Assembly: GCA_964588535.1 (NCBI GenBank)
Contig: CAZPQA010000003.1
Coordinates: 11,206-75,205 of the forward strand
Direction: 5' to 3'
Source of the DNA: NaphS2 sp964588535
GTDB taxonomy: Bacteria; Desulfobacterota; DSM-4660; Desulfatiglandales; Desulfatiglandaceae
Length of the DNA stretch: 64,000 bases
Part shown: positions 33,596 through 41,101 of the stretch, piece after piece
Layout: every line of letters starts with the position of its first letter
How positions within the stretch are numbered: position 1 is the stretch's first letter
Made by a program: the position numbers and the translations under genes
Notes under the pieces: model-generated
The model's database searches: none
The model's input: the letters and a program-made list of their open reading frames with translations, nothing else
Told to the model about the DNA's origin: nothing

Positions 33596-35497
33596 ATGAA
33601 AAAAATCGGCATCATCACCCTTACCAGACAGGACAGTTTGGCCTGCTCAACCCTTAAAAAAATCGTTTCAGACCTGGGCTTCCAGGCGATTTGCGGCGAG
33701 GCCATCGGAGCCGACAGCATCTACGTGTCCCTGGAAGACCTGACGCTCCGAGGTTACGATTTCTTCAATGATTTCTTTTTAAAAGCCGGATTCTCAGAAT
33801 CGGACATCATTCTGATTTCCGCGCCCTATTCCGCCAATCTGTTTGTGTTGCCCAAAGTCATCGGATGTTTAAGAAACATATGCCCCGCCCCCATTATCCT
33901 GGGGGGGAACGAAGCTTCCAACAACTACCAAAACATCATGCAGTGCCGGTACTGTGCTTTTGCAAATCAGGTCGTGGATATCGCACCTGACTTTATCGTT
34001 AGAGGCGCAGCTGAAAGCGTTCTTTTCGATCTTCTGCCCCTCCTTGACAAAACCGTCATGACCAGGACATGGGACAGACCTTTTATAAATAAGCTGCTTG
34101 CAATCCCCAATTTGGCGTTCTGGCTACCGGCCAGGCAGGCGCTGATGTCCACCCCCTTTTCATCGGAACCGCTGAAGGAAAAAGACATCTTTGCCCATGT
34201 GAAGTTGGGAGAAAAAACCATTGCCGTGACCCTTCAGAGGGCATGCATCTGGGCCAAAAAATCCCGGGGGGGATGCCTTTTCTGCGCCATCGCAAGCCAG
34301 TTCGGAAAGGATTTCCATTGCGCGGTTGAAAGCGATTTTTTTGTGGATGAACTGGTTCAACTCCTCAAAAAAAATCCTGAAATAGAATTCATTGACATCT
34401 GGGACGACACATTCAACATCGATGAAGCATGGGCACTCAAAATCTGCGACTATTTTCGTGGATTGACGGAAAAGGTCGGCAGGCAAATCACCTACTCATG
34501 TTTCTTGCGACCCAAAGGATTGACGGATAAGTTGACCCGAAAAATGGGTGAAACCCATATAAAAGTGGCGTTTTTGGGAGCGGATGCGCTGACCGAAGAA
34601 CTCTCCCGGCGGTTGCGAAGGGGTTGCACCGTATCGGAAACCAATCGGACCCTGCAGCTTCTCAAAAAGGGAAAAATATTGCCACGGTTAAGCGTTCAGC
34701 TCTTTTCACCGGAATCCACCCTTGACGATGGGGGCATCACCGCCACTCTGGCCCTGTCCTGCATACACAATGGCGAATCGACCGTTCACGTTCACCTCTA
34801 CACCTTTCCCCTTTTCGGGTCCGACATTTACGCCCTTCTCGAGGCCAGAGGCAACTTGAAGAAAATTCCAACCCCCCTACTGAAACCGGGGGGAAACAAC
34901 GGTTTCATTCCCTATGAACTGGCATACGATTACCACCTTTACGACCCTGATCTGGAAGAGATTAAACAGAAAACATACCGTCTTTTGAACATCACCACGT
35001 CGTTTTTCGTCAAAACCTACCCGGGCGACAATGTTGACGGACACAAGCTGAAAAAGGTTCTGGAGAAGGTGCGCACCTGGTGTTTAGAAGCAAAAAAAAC
35101 ACATCCCATCAAATCGTTCTGGATTATGACCATATTATGTCTGGAAGATCATAAAAACGGGTTGAACAAAAAAGAGATCCTCCATCTGTTGACCCGAAAC
35201 GACCCTATTGATCAAATTCCAGACCATCTGAGAAATGTTTACGGCAATTTCGGTTATGGATTTACGCTGGCCCGAAGCTTTGACGAAGTGGCCCGGATCA
35301 TCGTTATCAACAGCTGGGCAAAAAAAGATCGGCTCAACCGATATCACCTGACCCATGATGGGTTAATCAAGCTCAAATCCCTTGTTGCCGAACGGAAAAA
35401 AAGCCGTTTTGAGGTGGCAGCCCGTGGCAGCGTACACCGAAAGGCCTTGTTGACCGCGCTGGAAAACAAATTGAATTTCCAACCCGGATCAGCATGA
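33596..35497 (+). CDS. B12-binding-type radical SAM protein with atypical cluster spacing
   Basis: A 633-residue protein. The N-terminal domain (KIGIITLTRQDSLACSTL, SESDIILISAP, PAPIILGGNEA) looks like a B12-binding Rossmann-type domain. The candidate radical SAM cysteines lie in RACIWAKKSRGGCLFC (about residue 221), a CX9CX2C spacing rather than CX3CX2C, followed by IEFIDIWDDTFNIDE and the SAM-binding region KVAFLGADALTEELS. The C-terminal 200 residues are helical and unrecognised. It follows the response regulator by 40 bp. I am fairly sure of the class; catalytic competence is uncertain. Confidence 0.65.
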   Translation: MKKIGIITLTRQDSLACSTLKKIVSDLGFQAICGEAIGADSIYVSLEDLTLRGYDFFNDFFLKAGFSESDIILISAPYSANLFVLPKVIGCLRNICPAPIILGGNEASNNYQNIMQCRYCAFANQVVDIAPDFIVRGAAESVLFDLLPLLDKTVMTRTWDRPFINKLLAIPNLAFWLPARQALMSTPFSSEPLKEKDIFAHVKLGEKTIAVTLQRACIWAKKSRGGCLFCAIASQFGKDFHCAVESDFFVDELVQLLKKNPEIEFIDIWDDTFNIDEAWALKICDYFRGLTEKVGRQITYSCFLRPKGLTDKLTRKMGETHIKVAFLGADALTEELSRRLRRGCTVSETNRTLQLLKKGKILPRLSVQLFSPESTLDDGGITATLALSCIHNGESTVHVHLYTFPLFGSDIYALLEARGNLKKIPTPLLKPGGNNGFIPYELAYDYHLYDPDLEEIKQKTYRLLNITTSFFVKTYPGDNVDGHKLKKVLEKVRTWCLEAKKTHPIKSFWIMTILCLEDHKNGLNKKEILHLLTRNDPIDQIPDHLRNVYGNFGYGFTLARSFDEVARIIVINSWAKKDRLNRYHLTHDGLIKLKSLVAERKKSRFEVAARGSVHRKALLTALENKLNFQPGSA

Positions 35498-35595
35498 ATC
35501 AGAAATGCCGGTCCTCCTCCTCACCCAAAATCCAACATCCTGTTTTTTATACAAATCGCGCCTTATTTTCTTTTCCCCCTGAAACACGTTCAAAA

Positions 35596-35633
35596 TCATC
35601 TGCTTTTTTCTTTAAAATCATCTTTTAGACGAT
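35596..35633 (+). promoter_or_regulatory. paired 22-bp-spaced motif, site D
   Basis: TCATCT at 35596 and TCATCTTTTAGACGAT at 35618 are 22 bp apart; the second flank is near-palindromic (AAAATCATC...GATTTT). A weak promoter could follow (TTGACC at 35647). The site ends 125 nt before the downstream methyltransferase. Confidence 0.55.
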
Positions 35634-35758
35634 TTTCAAAGCAAACTTGACCTGTATATAAAGGGATCACTTTATGGATATGTGTCCTGCGAGTGTTTTT
35701 TTCGTATTTTCATGTTTGCTCCTAAACAAAATAGACTTTTTAGAAAAGGGAGGTATTT

Positions 35759-36838
35759 ATGGCCGAATTGAGCCCCATTGAAAGAGTGACGCGGTTTTTC
35801 AACCGTGAACCCGTTGATAAAATGCCATTTTTCACCGGTATGGGCATGGTTCTCGCCCCTGCCATCAAGAAACTGGGCTACAACTTTCCCTCGATTCACA
35901 GGGAATCCGCCGAAAAACTGGCATGGGCCGGGATTGAGTCCGCACGGATGTTCAACCTGGATGCCATCGTGATCCCTTTTGACATGTGCTGGGAATCCGA
36001 AGCGCTCGGCAACAAAATCAGCCTGTATGAGGAGTCCGAGGACATTCTTTATCCCACCATTCCAACAAAGAACTGGACTGAACTGGATCAGGTTGAAATC
36101 ACCCAGGATCAGATCGACACCATCATGGACACCTTTCCCATGACATTGATCCCTGACGCCATCAAGATCTGTAAGGAAGAGGCGCCGGAACTGCCTGTGG
36201 GTGCGTGGCAATTGGGTCCCTTTACCCAGTGCGGACAGACCATCGAACTTGATAAGGTTCTGAAGGGCGTTTTTAAACAGAAAGACAAGGTCAACGAAAT
36301 TCTCGACAGTTTTACCGACATGATCATCGAGATTGGCAAAAGCCTGCAATCGGCGGGGGCTGATTTTATTACGCTCCGCGAGCCCGGCGTTGCCGCCGAC
36401 CTCCTGAGCCCCAAGACCTTCAAAGAAGTGATTCAGCCCCGGCTGACCCGCATCCTGGGAGGCTGGGAATCGCCCAAGGTGCTTCATATCTGCGGATCAA
36501 CAGATCCCCTGACGGAAATGATGTGGCAGTGTCTGGTCGATACGGGCGGGCAATGCATCAGCTTTGACGTCAAGAACAATATTCCCGAATCACGGAAGAA
36601 ACTGGGCGATGATGCCCTTATTGTCGGAAATTACGACGTATTTGCCCTGCCCTGCGCCGAGGAAACGACCGTGGATATGGCCATCGAAGGCATGAAGGCA
36701 AACATTGACCTGGGTGTGGACGCCATATGGCCGGGGTGCGATTTGTGGCCGGACATCAAGGAAGAGAATTTCCGCGCCATGGAAAAAACCGCACGGGAAT
36801 ATAAGGTCGGCCCGACTGCGGCCGTGGGAAGGATTTAA
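35759..36838 (+). CDS. UroD/MtaA-family cobamide methyltransferase (second, MtoB/MtvB-like)
   Basis: A 359-residue UroD-superfamily protein. Zn ligands are expected in VLHICGSTD (His, Cys, about 241-248) and the Cys of WPGCDLWPD (about residue 325). The start AELSPIERVTRFFNREPVDK is typical. It is cotranscribed with the corrinoid protein and RACo-like gene, as in Mtv and Mto O-demethylation operons, so I infer a substrate:corrinoid methyltransferase. Methyl donor unknown; methoxyaromatics are one possibility. AGGGAGG 8 bp upstream of the ATG supports the start. Confidence 0.82.
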   Translation: MAELSPIERVTRFFNREPVDKMPFFTGMGMVLAPAIKKLGYNFPSIHRESAEKLAWAGIESARMFNLDAIVIPFDMCWESEALGNKISLYEESEDILYPTIPTKNWTELDQVEITQDQIDTIMDTFPMTLIPDAIKICKEEAPELPVGAWQLGPFTQCGQTIELDKVLKGVFKQKDKVNEILDSFTDMIIEIGKSLQSAGADFITLREPGVAADLLSPKTFKEVIQPRLTRILGGWESPKVLHICGSTDPLTEMMWQCLVDTGGQCISFDVKNNIPESRKKLGDDALIVGNYDVFALPCAEETTVDMAIEGMKANIDLGVDAIWPGCDLWPDIKEENFRAMEKTAREYKVGPTAAVGRI

Positions 36839-36935
36839 ACCCTCCCGCCCGGTTTTATTTTATAAATATTTTTAGACACACCGGCGAAACCGTAGCCGTT
36901 GATTCCGGAAAAATCCAAGATAAGGAGAGAACAAA

Positions 36936-37595
36936 ATGGCGACAAAAGAAGAGTTGTTGGAAAAGTTGAAACAAGGCGTAATCGATTTTGAAGAAGAACC
37001 AGTGATCGAAGCTTCCCAGCAAGTGCTGGACGAGGGATACACGCCTCTGGAAGCCATCATGGACGGTCTCGCCGCGGGGATGCAGGTGGTGGGCGATCTC
37101 TATGAGAAAAACGAATACTTCGTGCCTGAAGTTCTCATGTGCGCGGATGCCCTTTACAAGGGACTTGCCATTTTACGGCCCCATGTGCCGAAGGATGAAG
37201 GCGGCGTGAACGCCCAGGTGGTTATCGGCAGTATTCAGGGCGACGTGCACGACATCGGGAAAAACCTTGTCAAGATGATGTTTGACGTGGCCGGCTGGGA
37301 CGTTCATGACCTTGGCAGGGATGTGCCGCTGGAAAACTTTGTGGAAGAACAGCTCAGGACCGATTCCGAGGTTGTGGCCATGTCGGCCATGATGACCACC
37401 ACCATGCTGGGAATGAAAAAGGTTATTGCCATGATCAAGGAGAAGAACCCCAACGTGGCCATCATGCTGGGCGGCGCTCCGGTAACCAAGGACGTGGCCA
37501 ACCTTTTCGGCGCGGACGGTTATGCCGAGTCTGCGGGCAACGCAGTTGTGGAAGGCATCAAGATGATCGGCAGACTGAGAGAACTGCAGAAATAG
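36936..37595 (+). CDS. corrinoid protein (MtoC/MtvC/MtbC-like)
   Basis: A 219-residue cobamide-binding protein with an N-terminal four-helix cap (about 1-85) and a C-terminal B12-binding Rossmann domain. The lower-ligand motif is GDVHDIGKN (DxHxxG, about 103-111), with MSAMMTTTMLGMKK and LGGAPVTKDVANLFGADGY following. It carries the methyl group between the substrate methyltransferase and the MtrH-like enzyme. RBS AAGGAGAG. A terminator follows before the activator gene. Confidence 0.93.
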   Translation: MATKEELLEKLKQGVIDFEEEPVIEASQQVLDEGYTPLEAIMDGLAAGMQVVGDLYEKNEYFVPEVLMCADALYKGLAILRPHVPKDEGGVNAQVVIGSIQGDVHDIGKNLVKMMFDVAGWDVHDLGRDVPLENFVEEQLRTDSEVVAMSAMMTTTMLGMKKVIAMIKEKNPNVAIMLGGAPVTKDVANLFGADGYAESAGNAVVEGIKMIGRLRELQK

Positions 37596-37631
37596 ACACC
37601 GTTAACACATTGCGATAAATGTGAAATTTTC

Positions 37632-37671
37632 GGGCATGGGGTCTGTTTTCAGTCCGCATGCCCTTTTTTTT
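37632..37671 (+). terminator. intrinsic terminator between corrinoid protein and RACo-like gene
   Basis: GGGCATG pairs with CATGCCC, with an inner GGTCTG/CAGTCC stem and TTTT loop, followed by eight Ts. It is a strong terminator 36 bp after the corrinoid protein and 22 bp before the RACo-like start, so the activator is likely expressed by read-through at a lower level. Confidence 0.8.
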
Positions 37672-37693
37672 GATTGAGAGAGGACAGCAACGA

Positions 37694-39754
37694 ATGGACG
37701 ACAATATGGCAATGGTGATTTTTCAGCCTTCCGGTCGGAGGGGTGAAGTTCCCAAAGGGACCAACCTGATTGAAGCTTCCAGGCTCCTGGGTGTAGACAT
37801 CGAGGCGCTCTGCGGCGAAAAAAAAGTGTGCGGAAAGTGTATTATCCGCGTTGAAGAAGGACATTTTGAGAAGTATAATGTGACTTCCAGCAAGGACCAC
37901 TTGAGCCCATGGCTGGAAGAAGAGGAAAAATTCATAAACGCCGAACGGAAGGAAAAGGGCTTTCGTCTCGGTTGCGTCGCCACGGTCGAGGGAGATCTTC
38001 TGATATTTGTACCCGAGGAATCCAGGGCCGGCAAACAGGTGGTGAGCAAGGCCGCACGAGACATTCACATCGATCATGATCCCGCTGTCAAGGTCTATTA
38101 CGTGCAGGTCGATCCGCCGACCTTCGAAGAGCCCCTGGGCGATTTCGAGCGGGTTTGCAGGGGCCTTGAAAGGGAGCATGGTCTGTCAAACCTGACGGTG
38201 GACATATTCGCTCTGAGGCAATTGCCCACAGCCCTTCGCGATGGAAAATGGTCCGTGACATGCAGCGTGTGGAACGACAAAGAAGTGATCCGCTTCCAGC
38301 CGGGCAAGGTGGAACATGCTTACGGCATCGCCATCGACGTGGGCACCACCACCGTGGCCGGATATTTCTGCGACCTGACCACCATGGAGGTTCTGGACAC
38401 GGTGTCCATGATGAACCCCCAGTGTAAATACGGCGAAGACGTCATGGCCCGCATCACCTTCCACATGACCACGCCCGACGGACTTAAGCGCATGAGCGAC
38501 GATATCATCGAGGGCATCAATGATCTCCTTGACAAAGCCATTGCCGGGACCTATCCTCCAAAGAAGAAAATCAAGAAGAAAAAAGGCGATAAGGGCCCGG
38601 TTGAGTATGAGGAAGTGCCCGAGGAGGGAAAAACCTATCTTCGCCTGAAAAGAGAGGACATAGAGGATATCACCATCGGTTTCAACACGGCCATGCACCA
38701 CATCCTGTTGAACATCAATCCGGAATACGTGGGGCTGGCGCCGTTTCCGCCGGTCATCCACCATAGCATGGACATCAAAGCCAGGGACCTGGGCGTCGAT
38801 ATCGCCCCCTCCGCTTACATGTTCGTTCTTCCCATCGAAGCGGGGTTTGTGGGTGCCGACAACGTGGGCGTGTTGATCTGCGAAGAGCCGTACAAAGGTG
38901 AAGAAAACCAGTTGATCATTGACATCGGTACCAACGGAGAGCTGGTTCTGGGCAACCGGCACAAGCTGATTTCGTCGTCCTGTGCCACCGGCCCCGCCCT
39001 CGAAGGCGCACAGTTGGCCTTTGGCATGCGGGCGGCCCCGGGCGCCATTGAACGGATCACAATTGATCCCGAGACCAAGGAAGTCGATTACAAAGTCATC
39101 GGTCGGGATGCCTGGCGGAAATTCTCCGAGCCCAAGGACATGAAAGCCAAGGGCATCTGCGGATCCGGCATTCTGGATGTGCTCGCTGAACTTTACAGCT
39201 CGGGCGTTATCAAAAAGAGCGGCATTTTCAACAAAAAGGAACTGAAAGACAACCCGCGCTACCGCAGAAACCCTGATACCGACCAGCCCGAATATGTGCT
39301 GGCCTGGGCCGATGAATCGAGCATTGACAAGGACGTCGTCATCACCCAGAAGGATATCCGTCAGATTCAATTGGCCAAGGGCGCCCTCTACGCGGGATGT
39401 AAGCTCATGGTCTTGCGCATGGGCCTGGAAAAAGTGGATACGGTCAAGATCGCCGGCGCATTCGGCGCCCACGTGGATAGCGAAAAGGCATTGACCATGG
39501 GGCTGTTCCCGGACTGCGAAATCGAGAAGATCAAGGGTGTGGGCAATGCGGCGGGCGATGGCTGCCGTTGCGCGCTTCTGAACGTCAAAAAACGGGTGGA
39601 AGCCAACTGGTGTTCACGCAACGTGGAATACATTGAGCTGACCGTTGAAACAACCTTTGAGCAGGAATTCATGGAAGCCATGCAAATGCCGCACATGACG
39701 GATGAATTCCCCCATCTTGTGGGCATCGTGCGGGACGAAATTCTTAACCAGTAA
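37694..39754 (+). CDS. RACo-type corrinoid protein activator (ferredoxin + ASKHA domain)
   Basis: A 686-residue protein. The N-terminal [2Fe-2S] ferredoxin domain has CGEKKVCGKC and a later GCVA Cys (about residues 40-95). The middle and C-terminal ASKHA-type ATPase region contains IAIDVGTTTVAGYFCDL, IDIGTNGELVLGN, SSCATGPALEGAQ and ICGSGILDVLAEL. A Lys-rich insert (KKKIKKKKGDK, about 292-302) interrupts it. RACo/MtoD proteins use ATP to reduce inactive Co(II) corrinoid to Co(I). It is expected to serve the corrinoid protein at 36936. Start ATG 37694 is chosen with RBS GAGAGAGG. Confidence 0.9.
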   Translation: MDDNMAMVIFQPSGRRGEVPKGTNLIEASRLLGVDIEALCGEKKVCGKCIIRVEEGHFEKYNVTSSKDHLSPWLEEEEKFINAERKEKGFRLGCVATVEGDLLIFVPEESRAGKQVVSKAARDIHIDHDPAVKVYYVQVDPPTFEEPLGDFERVCRGLEREHGLSNLTVDIFALRQLPTALRDGKWSVTCSVWNDKEVIRFQPGKVEHAYGIAIDVGTTTVAGYFCDLTTMEVLDTVSMMNPQCKYGEDVMARITFHMTTPDGLKRMSDDIIEGINDLLDKAIAGTYPPKKKIKKKKGDKGPVEYEEVPEEGKTYLRLKREDIEDITIGFNTAMHHILLNINPEYVGLAPFPPVIHHSMDIKARDLGVDIAPSAYMFVLPIEAGFVGADNVGVLICEEPYKGEENQLIIDIGTNGELVLGNRHKLISSSCATGPALEGAQLAFGMRAAPGAIERITIDPETKEVDYKVIGRDAWRKFSEPKDMKAKGICGSGILDVLAELYSSGVIKKSGIFNKKELKDNPRYRRNPDTDQPEYVLAWADESSIDKDVVITQKDIRQIQLAKGALYAGCKLMVLRMGLEKVDTVKIAGAFGAHVDSEKALTMGLFPDCEIEKIKGVGNAAGDGCRCALLNVKKRVEANWCSRNVEYIELTVETTFEQEFMEAMQMPHMTDEFPHLVGIVRDEILNQ

Positions 39755-39764
39755 GGAGATACAA

Positions 39765-40124
39765 ATGACTGACAGGGAAACCCTAGTTGCGGTTACCAAG
39801 GTAGATCCGGGGATCTGTGGGTTTCCCTGTATCGTTACAGCACAAAAAGAAGGTTCTCGGACTGTTTCCATTGAGATCTCAGGTTCGGAATGCAAGCAGA
39901 TCCAGAAGCTGTCCGAGGGCCTTCAAGAAATGTCTTTGAGAGAACTTTTCAAACCGATAACCCGTAATCCCGTTATGGTTTCAGCCCAAAGCGCAGGGTG
40001 CCACACATCCTGCACCATTCCCGTGGCCGTTTTGAAAACAGTCGAAGTGGCAATGGAAATGGCGCTGCCCAGGGATGCCAAAATAGAGGTTTCGAAAAAT
40101 GGAAATCGCCCAGAAGGTATTTGA
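39765..40124 (+). CDS. small Cys-containing protein (DUF6951-like)
   Basis: A 119-residue protein starting MTDRETLVAVTKV with AAGGAG 7 bp upstream. Cysteines occur as GICGFPCIV, SECKQI and AGCHTSCTIP. Proteins of this pattern, tentatively DUF6951, recur in corrinoid methyltransferase operons. A role in cluster or corrinoid handling is plausible but unproven. It overlaps the DUF2284 gene by 26 bp. Confidence 0.55.
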   Translation: MTDRETLVAVTKVDPGICGFPCIVTAQKEGSRTVSIEISGSECKQIQKLSEGLQEMSLRELFKPITRNPVMVSAQSAGCHTSCTIPVAVLKTVEVAMEMALPRDAKIEVSKNGNRPEGI

Positions 40125-40716
40125 AACTGAAAAGGTGACCCCATTCAGGACCCGGGAGGGCATATCCCGGGAGATGCTCAAAGAGCTTCTTGAAAAGGGA
40201 AAGGAGTACGGCCTGACAAAGGTTGTACCCTTCAGCACCGAGGAACTCGTCGTTGCGGAATGGGTTCACTTGAAATGCCGCTACGGCTGTAACCAGTATG
40301 GTACCAACTGGTGCTGCCCCCCGGCCACGCCCTCGCCCGAGAAGGTCCGGTCTATCTTGAGTGAATATTCCCAGGCTGTCCTTCTGGTGGGAAATAAGAG
40401 CTGTACTGATTTTTATCGGAATAACACCAAAAAACGAAGCGTTCAGGTCCGCTGCTGGAAAGGTCCCATCAGTCTGGAAAGGATGCTGTTCCTCCGGGGT
40501 TTTTACAAGGCTTTCAGCCTCGTTGGCGAATGCTGCGCCCTGTGCAAAGAGTGCGCATATCCCGAGGAGTGCCGTTTTCCTCAAGAAAAAAGACCTTCAG
40601 TGGAATCGTTCTCCATTGACGTGATCAGTACCCTTGATAATCTGGGGGCATCCACCAATGTGGCAACCCGTAGGACGGACTCGTTTGATTACTACGCGAT
40701 CATCCTTCTCGAATAA
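40099..40716 (+). CDS. DUF2284-like Cys-rich metal-binding protein
   Basis: A 205-residue protein with many cysteines: LKCRYGCNQYGTNWCCPPATP (about 55-75), CCALCKECAYPEECRFP (about 150-166) and RCWKG. DUF2284 proteins are annotated as predicted metal-binding and often carry [4Fe-4S]-type Cys sets. It ends the methyltransferase operon and lies just upstream of the cobalamin riboswitch. Function unknown; electron transfer or metal sensing may be considered. Confidence 0.7.
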   Translation: MEIAQKVFETEKVTPFRTREGISREMLKELLEKGKEYGLTKVVPFSTEELVVAEWVHLKCRYGCNQYGTNWCCPPATPSPEKVRSILSEYSQAVLLVGNKSCTDFYRNNTKKRSVQVRCWKGPISLERMLFLRGFYKAFSLVGECCALCKECAYPEECRFPQEKRPSVESFSIDVISTLDNLGASTNVATRRTDSFDYYAIILLE

Positions 40717-40767
40717 CCGATATTCATTCACCGCTGCGACATCAACTGTTGTATTTCAACATTTCAT

Positions 40768-40795
40768 TTGACTTTTCACGTAGTTCTGATAGAAT
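40768..40795 (+). promoter_or_regulatory. sigma70-type promoter for riboswitch operon
   Basis: TTGACT (40768) and TAGAAT (40790) with a 16-bp spacer, immediately before the riboswitch P1 stem. Confidence 0.6.
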
Positions 40796-40800
40796 CCTAC

Positions 40801-40964
40801 TGCTCAGGTGCTTTTTTACGCTTAATAGGGAACGCCGTTAATACGGGACGGGCCCGCCGCTGTAATCGGGGACGAAACCGCCACACGCCACTGTTCTGAA
40901 AGATTCTGGAATGGGAAGGCGCGGGAAGTAGAGAGATCCGAGAGTCAGAAGACCTGCCTGAGCA
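40801..40964 (+). ncRNA. cobalamin (adenosylcobalamin) riboswitch
   Basis: The P1 stem TGCTCAGG (40801-40808) pairs with CCTGAGCA (40957-40964). Internal landmarks are TTAATAGGGAAC, GGGCCCGCCGCTGTAA and the B12 box GAGTCAGAAGACCTGCC. The aptamer class is unambiguous. A terminator follows at 41024-41063 and the controlled genes start at 41102, so binding of cobamide should stop transcription of the salvage operon. Confidence 0.95.
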
Positions 40965-41023
40965 TCAAGATTTGCCTTCGTGGACTGTTGGCAAACCAAA
41001 CAAACCTATGGATAAAAAAGGGT

Positions 41024-41063
41024 AATCCTCGGGTCGATCCGTTTCGGCTCGGGGATTTTTTTT
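41024..41063 (+). terminator. riboswitch-controlled intrinsic terminator
   Basis: AATCCTCGGGTCGA pairs with TCGGCTCGGGGATT, wobble pairs included, around a TCCGTT loop, followed by eight Ts. It lies 60 nt after the aptamer, the usual place for the expression platform. Confidence 0.85.
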
Positions 41064-41101
41064 AGGCCTCCAAAAGACCTATAGATCAGGGGGAGTTATC
41101 A

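Noticed and set aside
38186..39472. A 428-residue minus-strand open frame
   Set aside because: It is the antisense shadow of the RACo-like gene, which has clear ferredoxin and ASKHA motifs.
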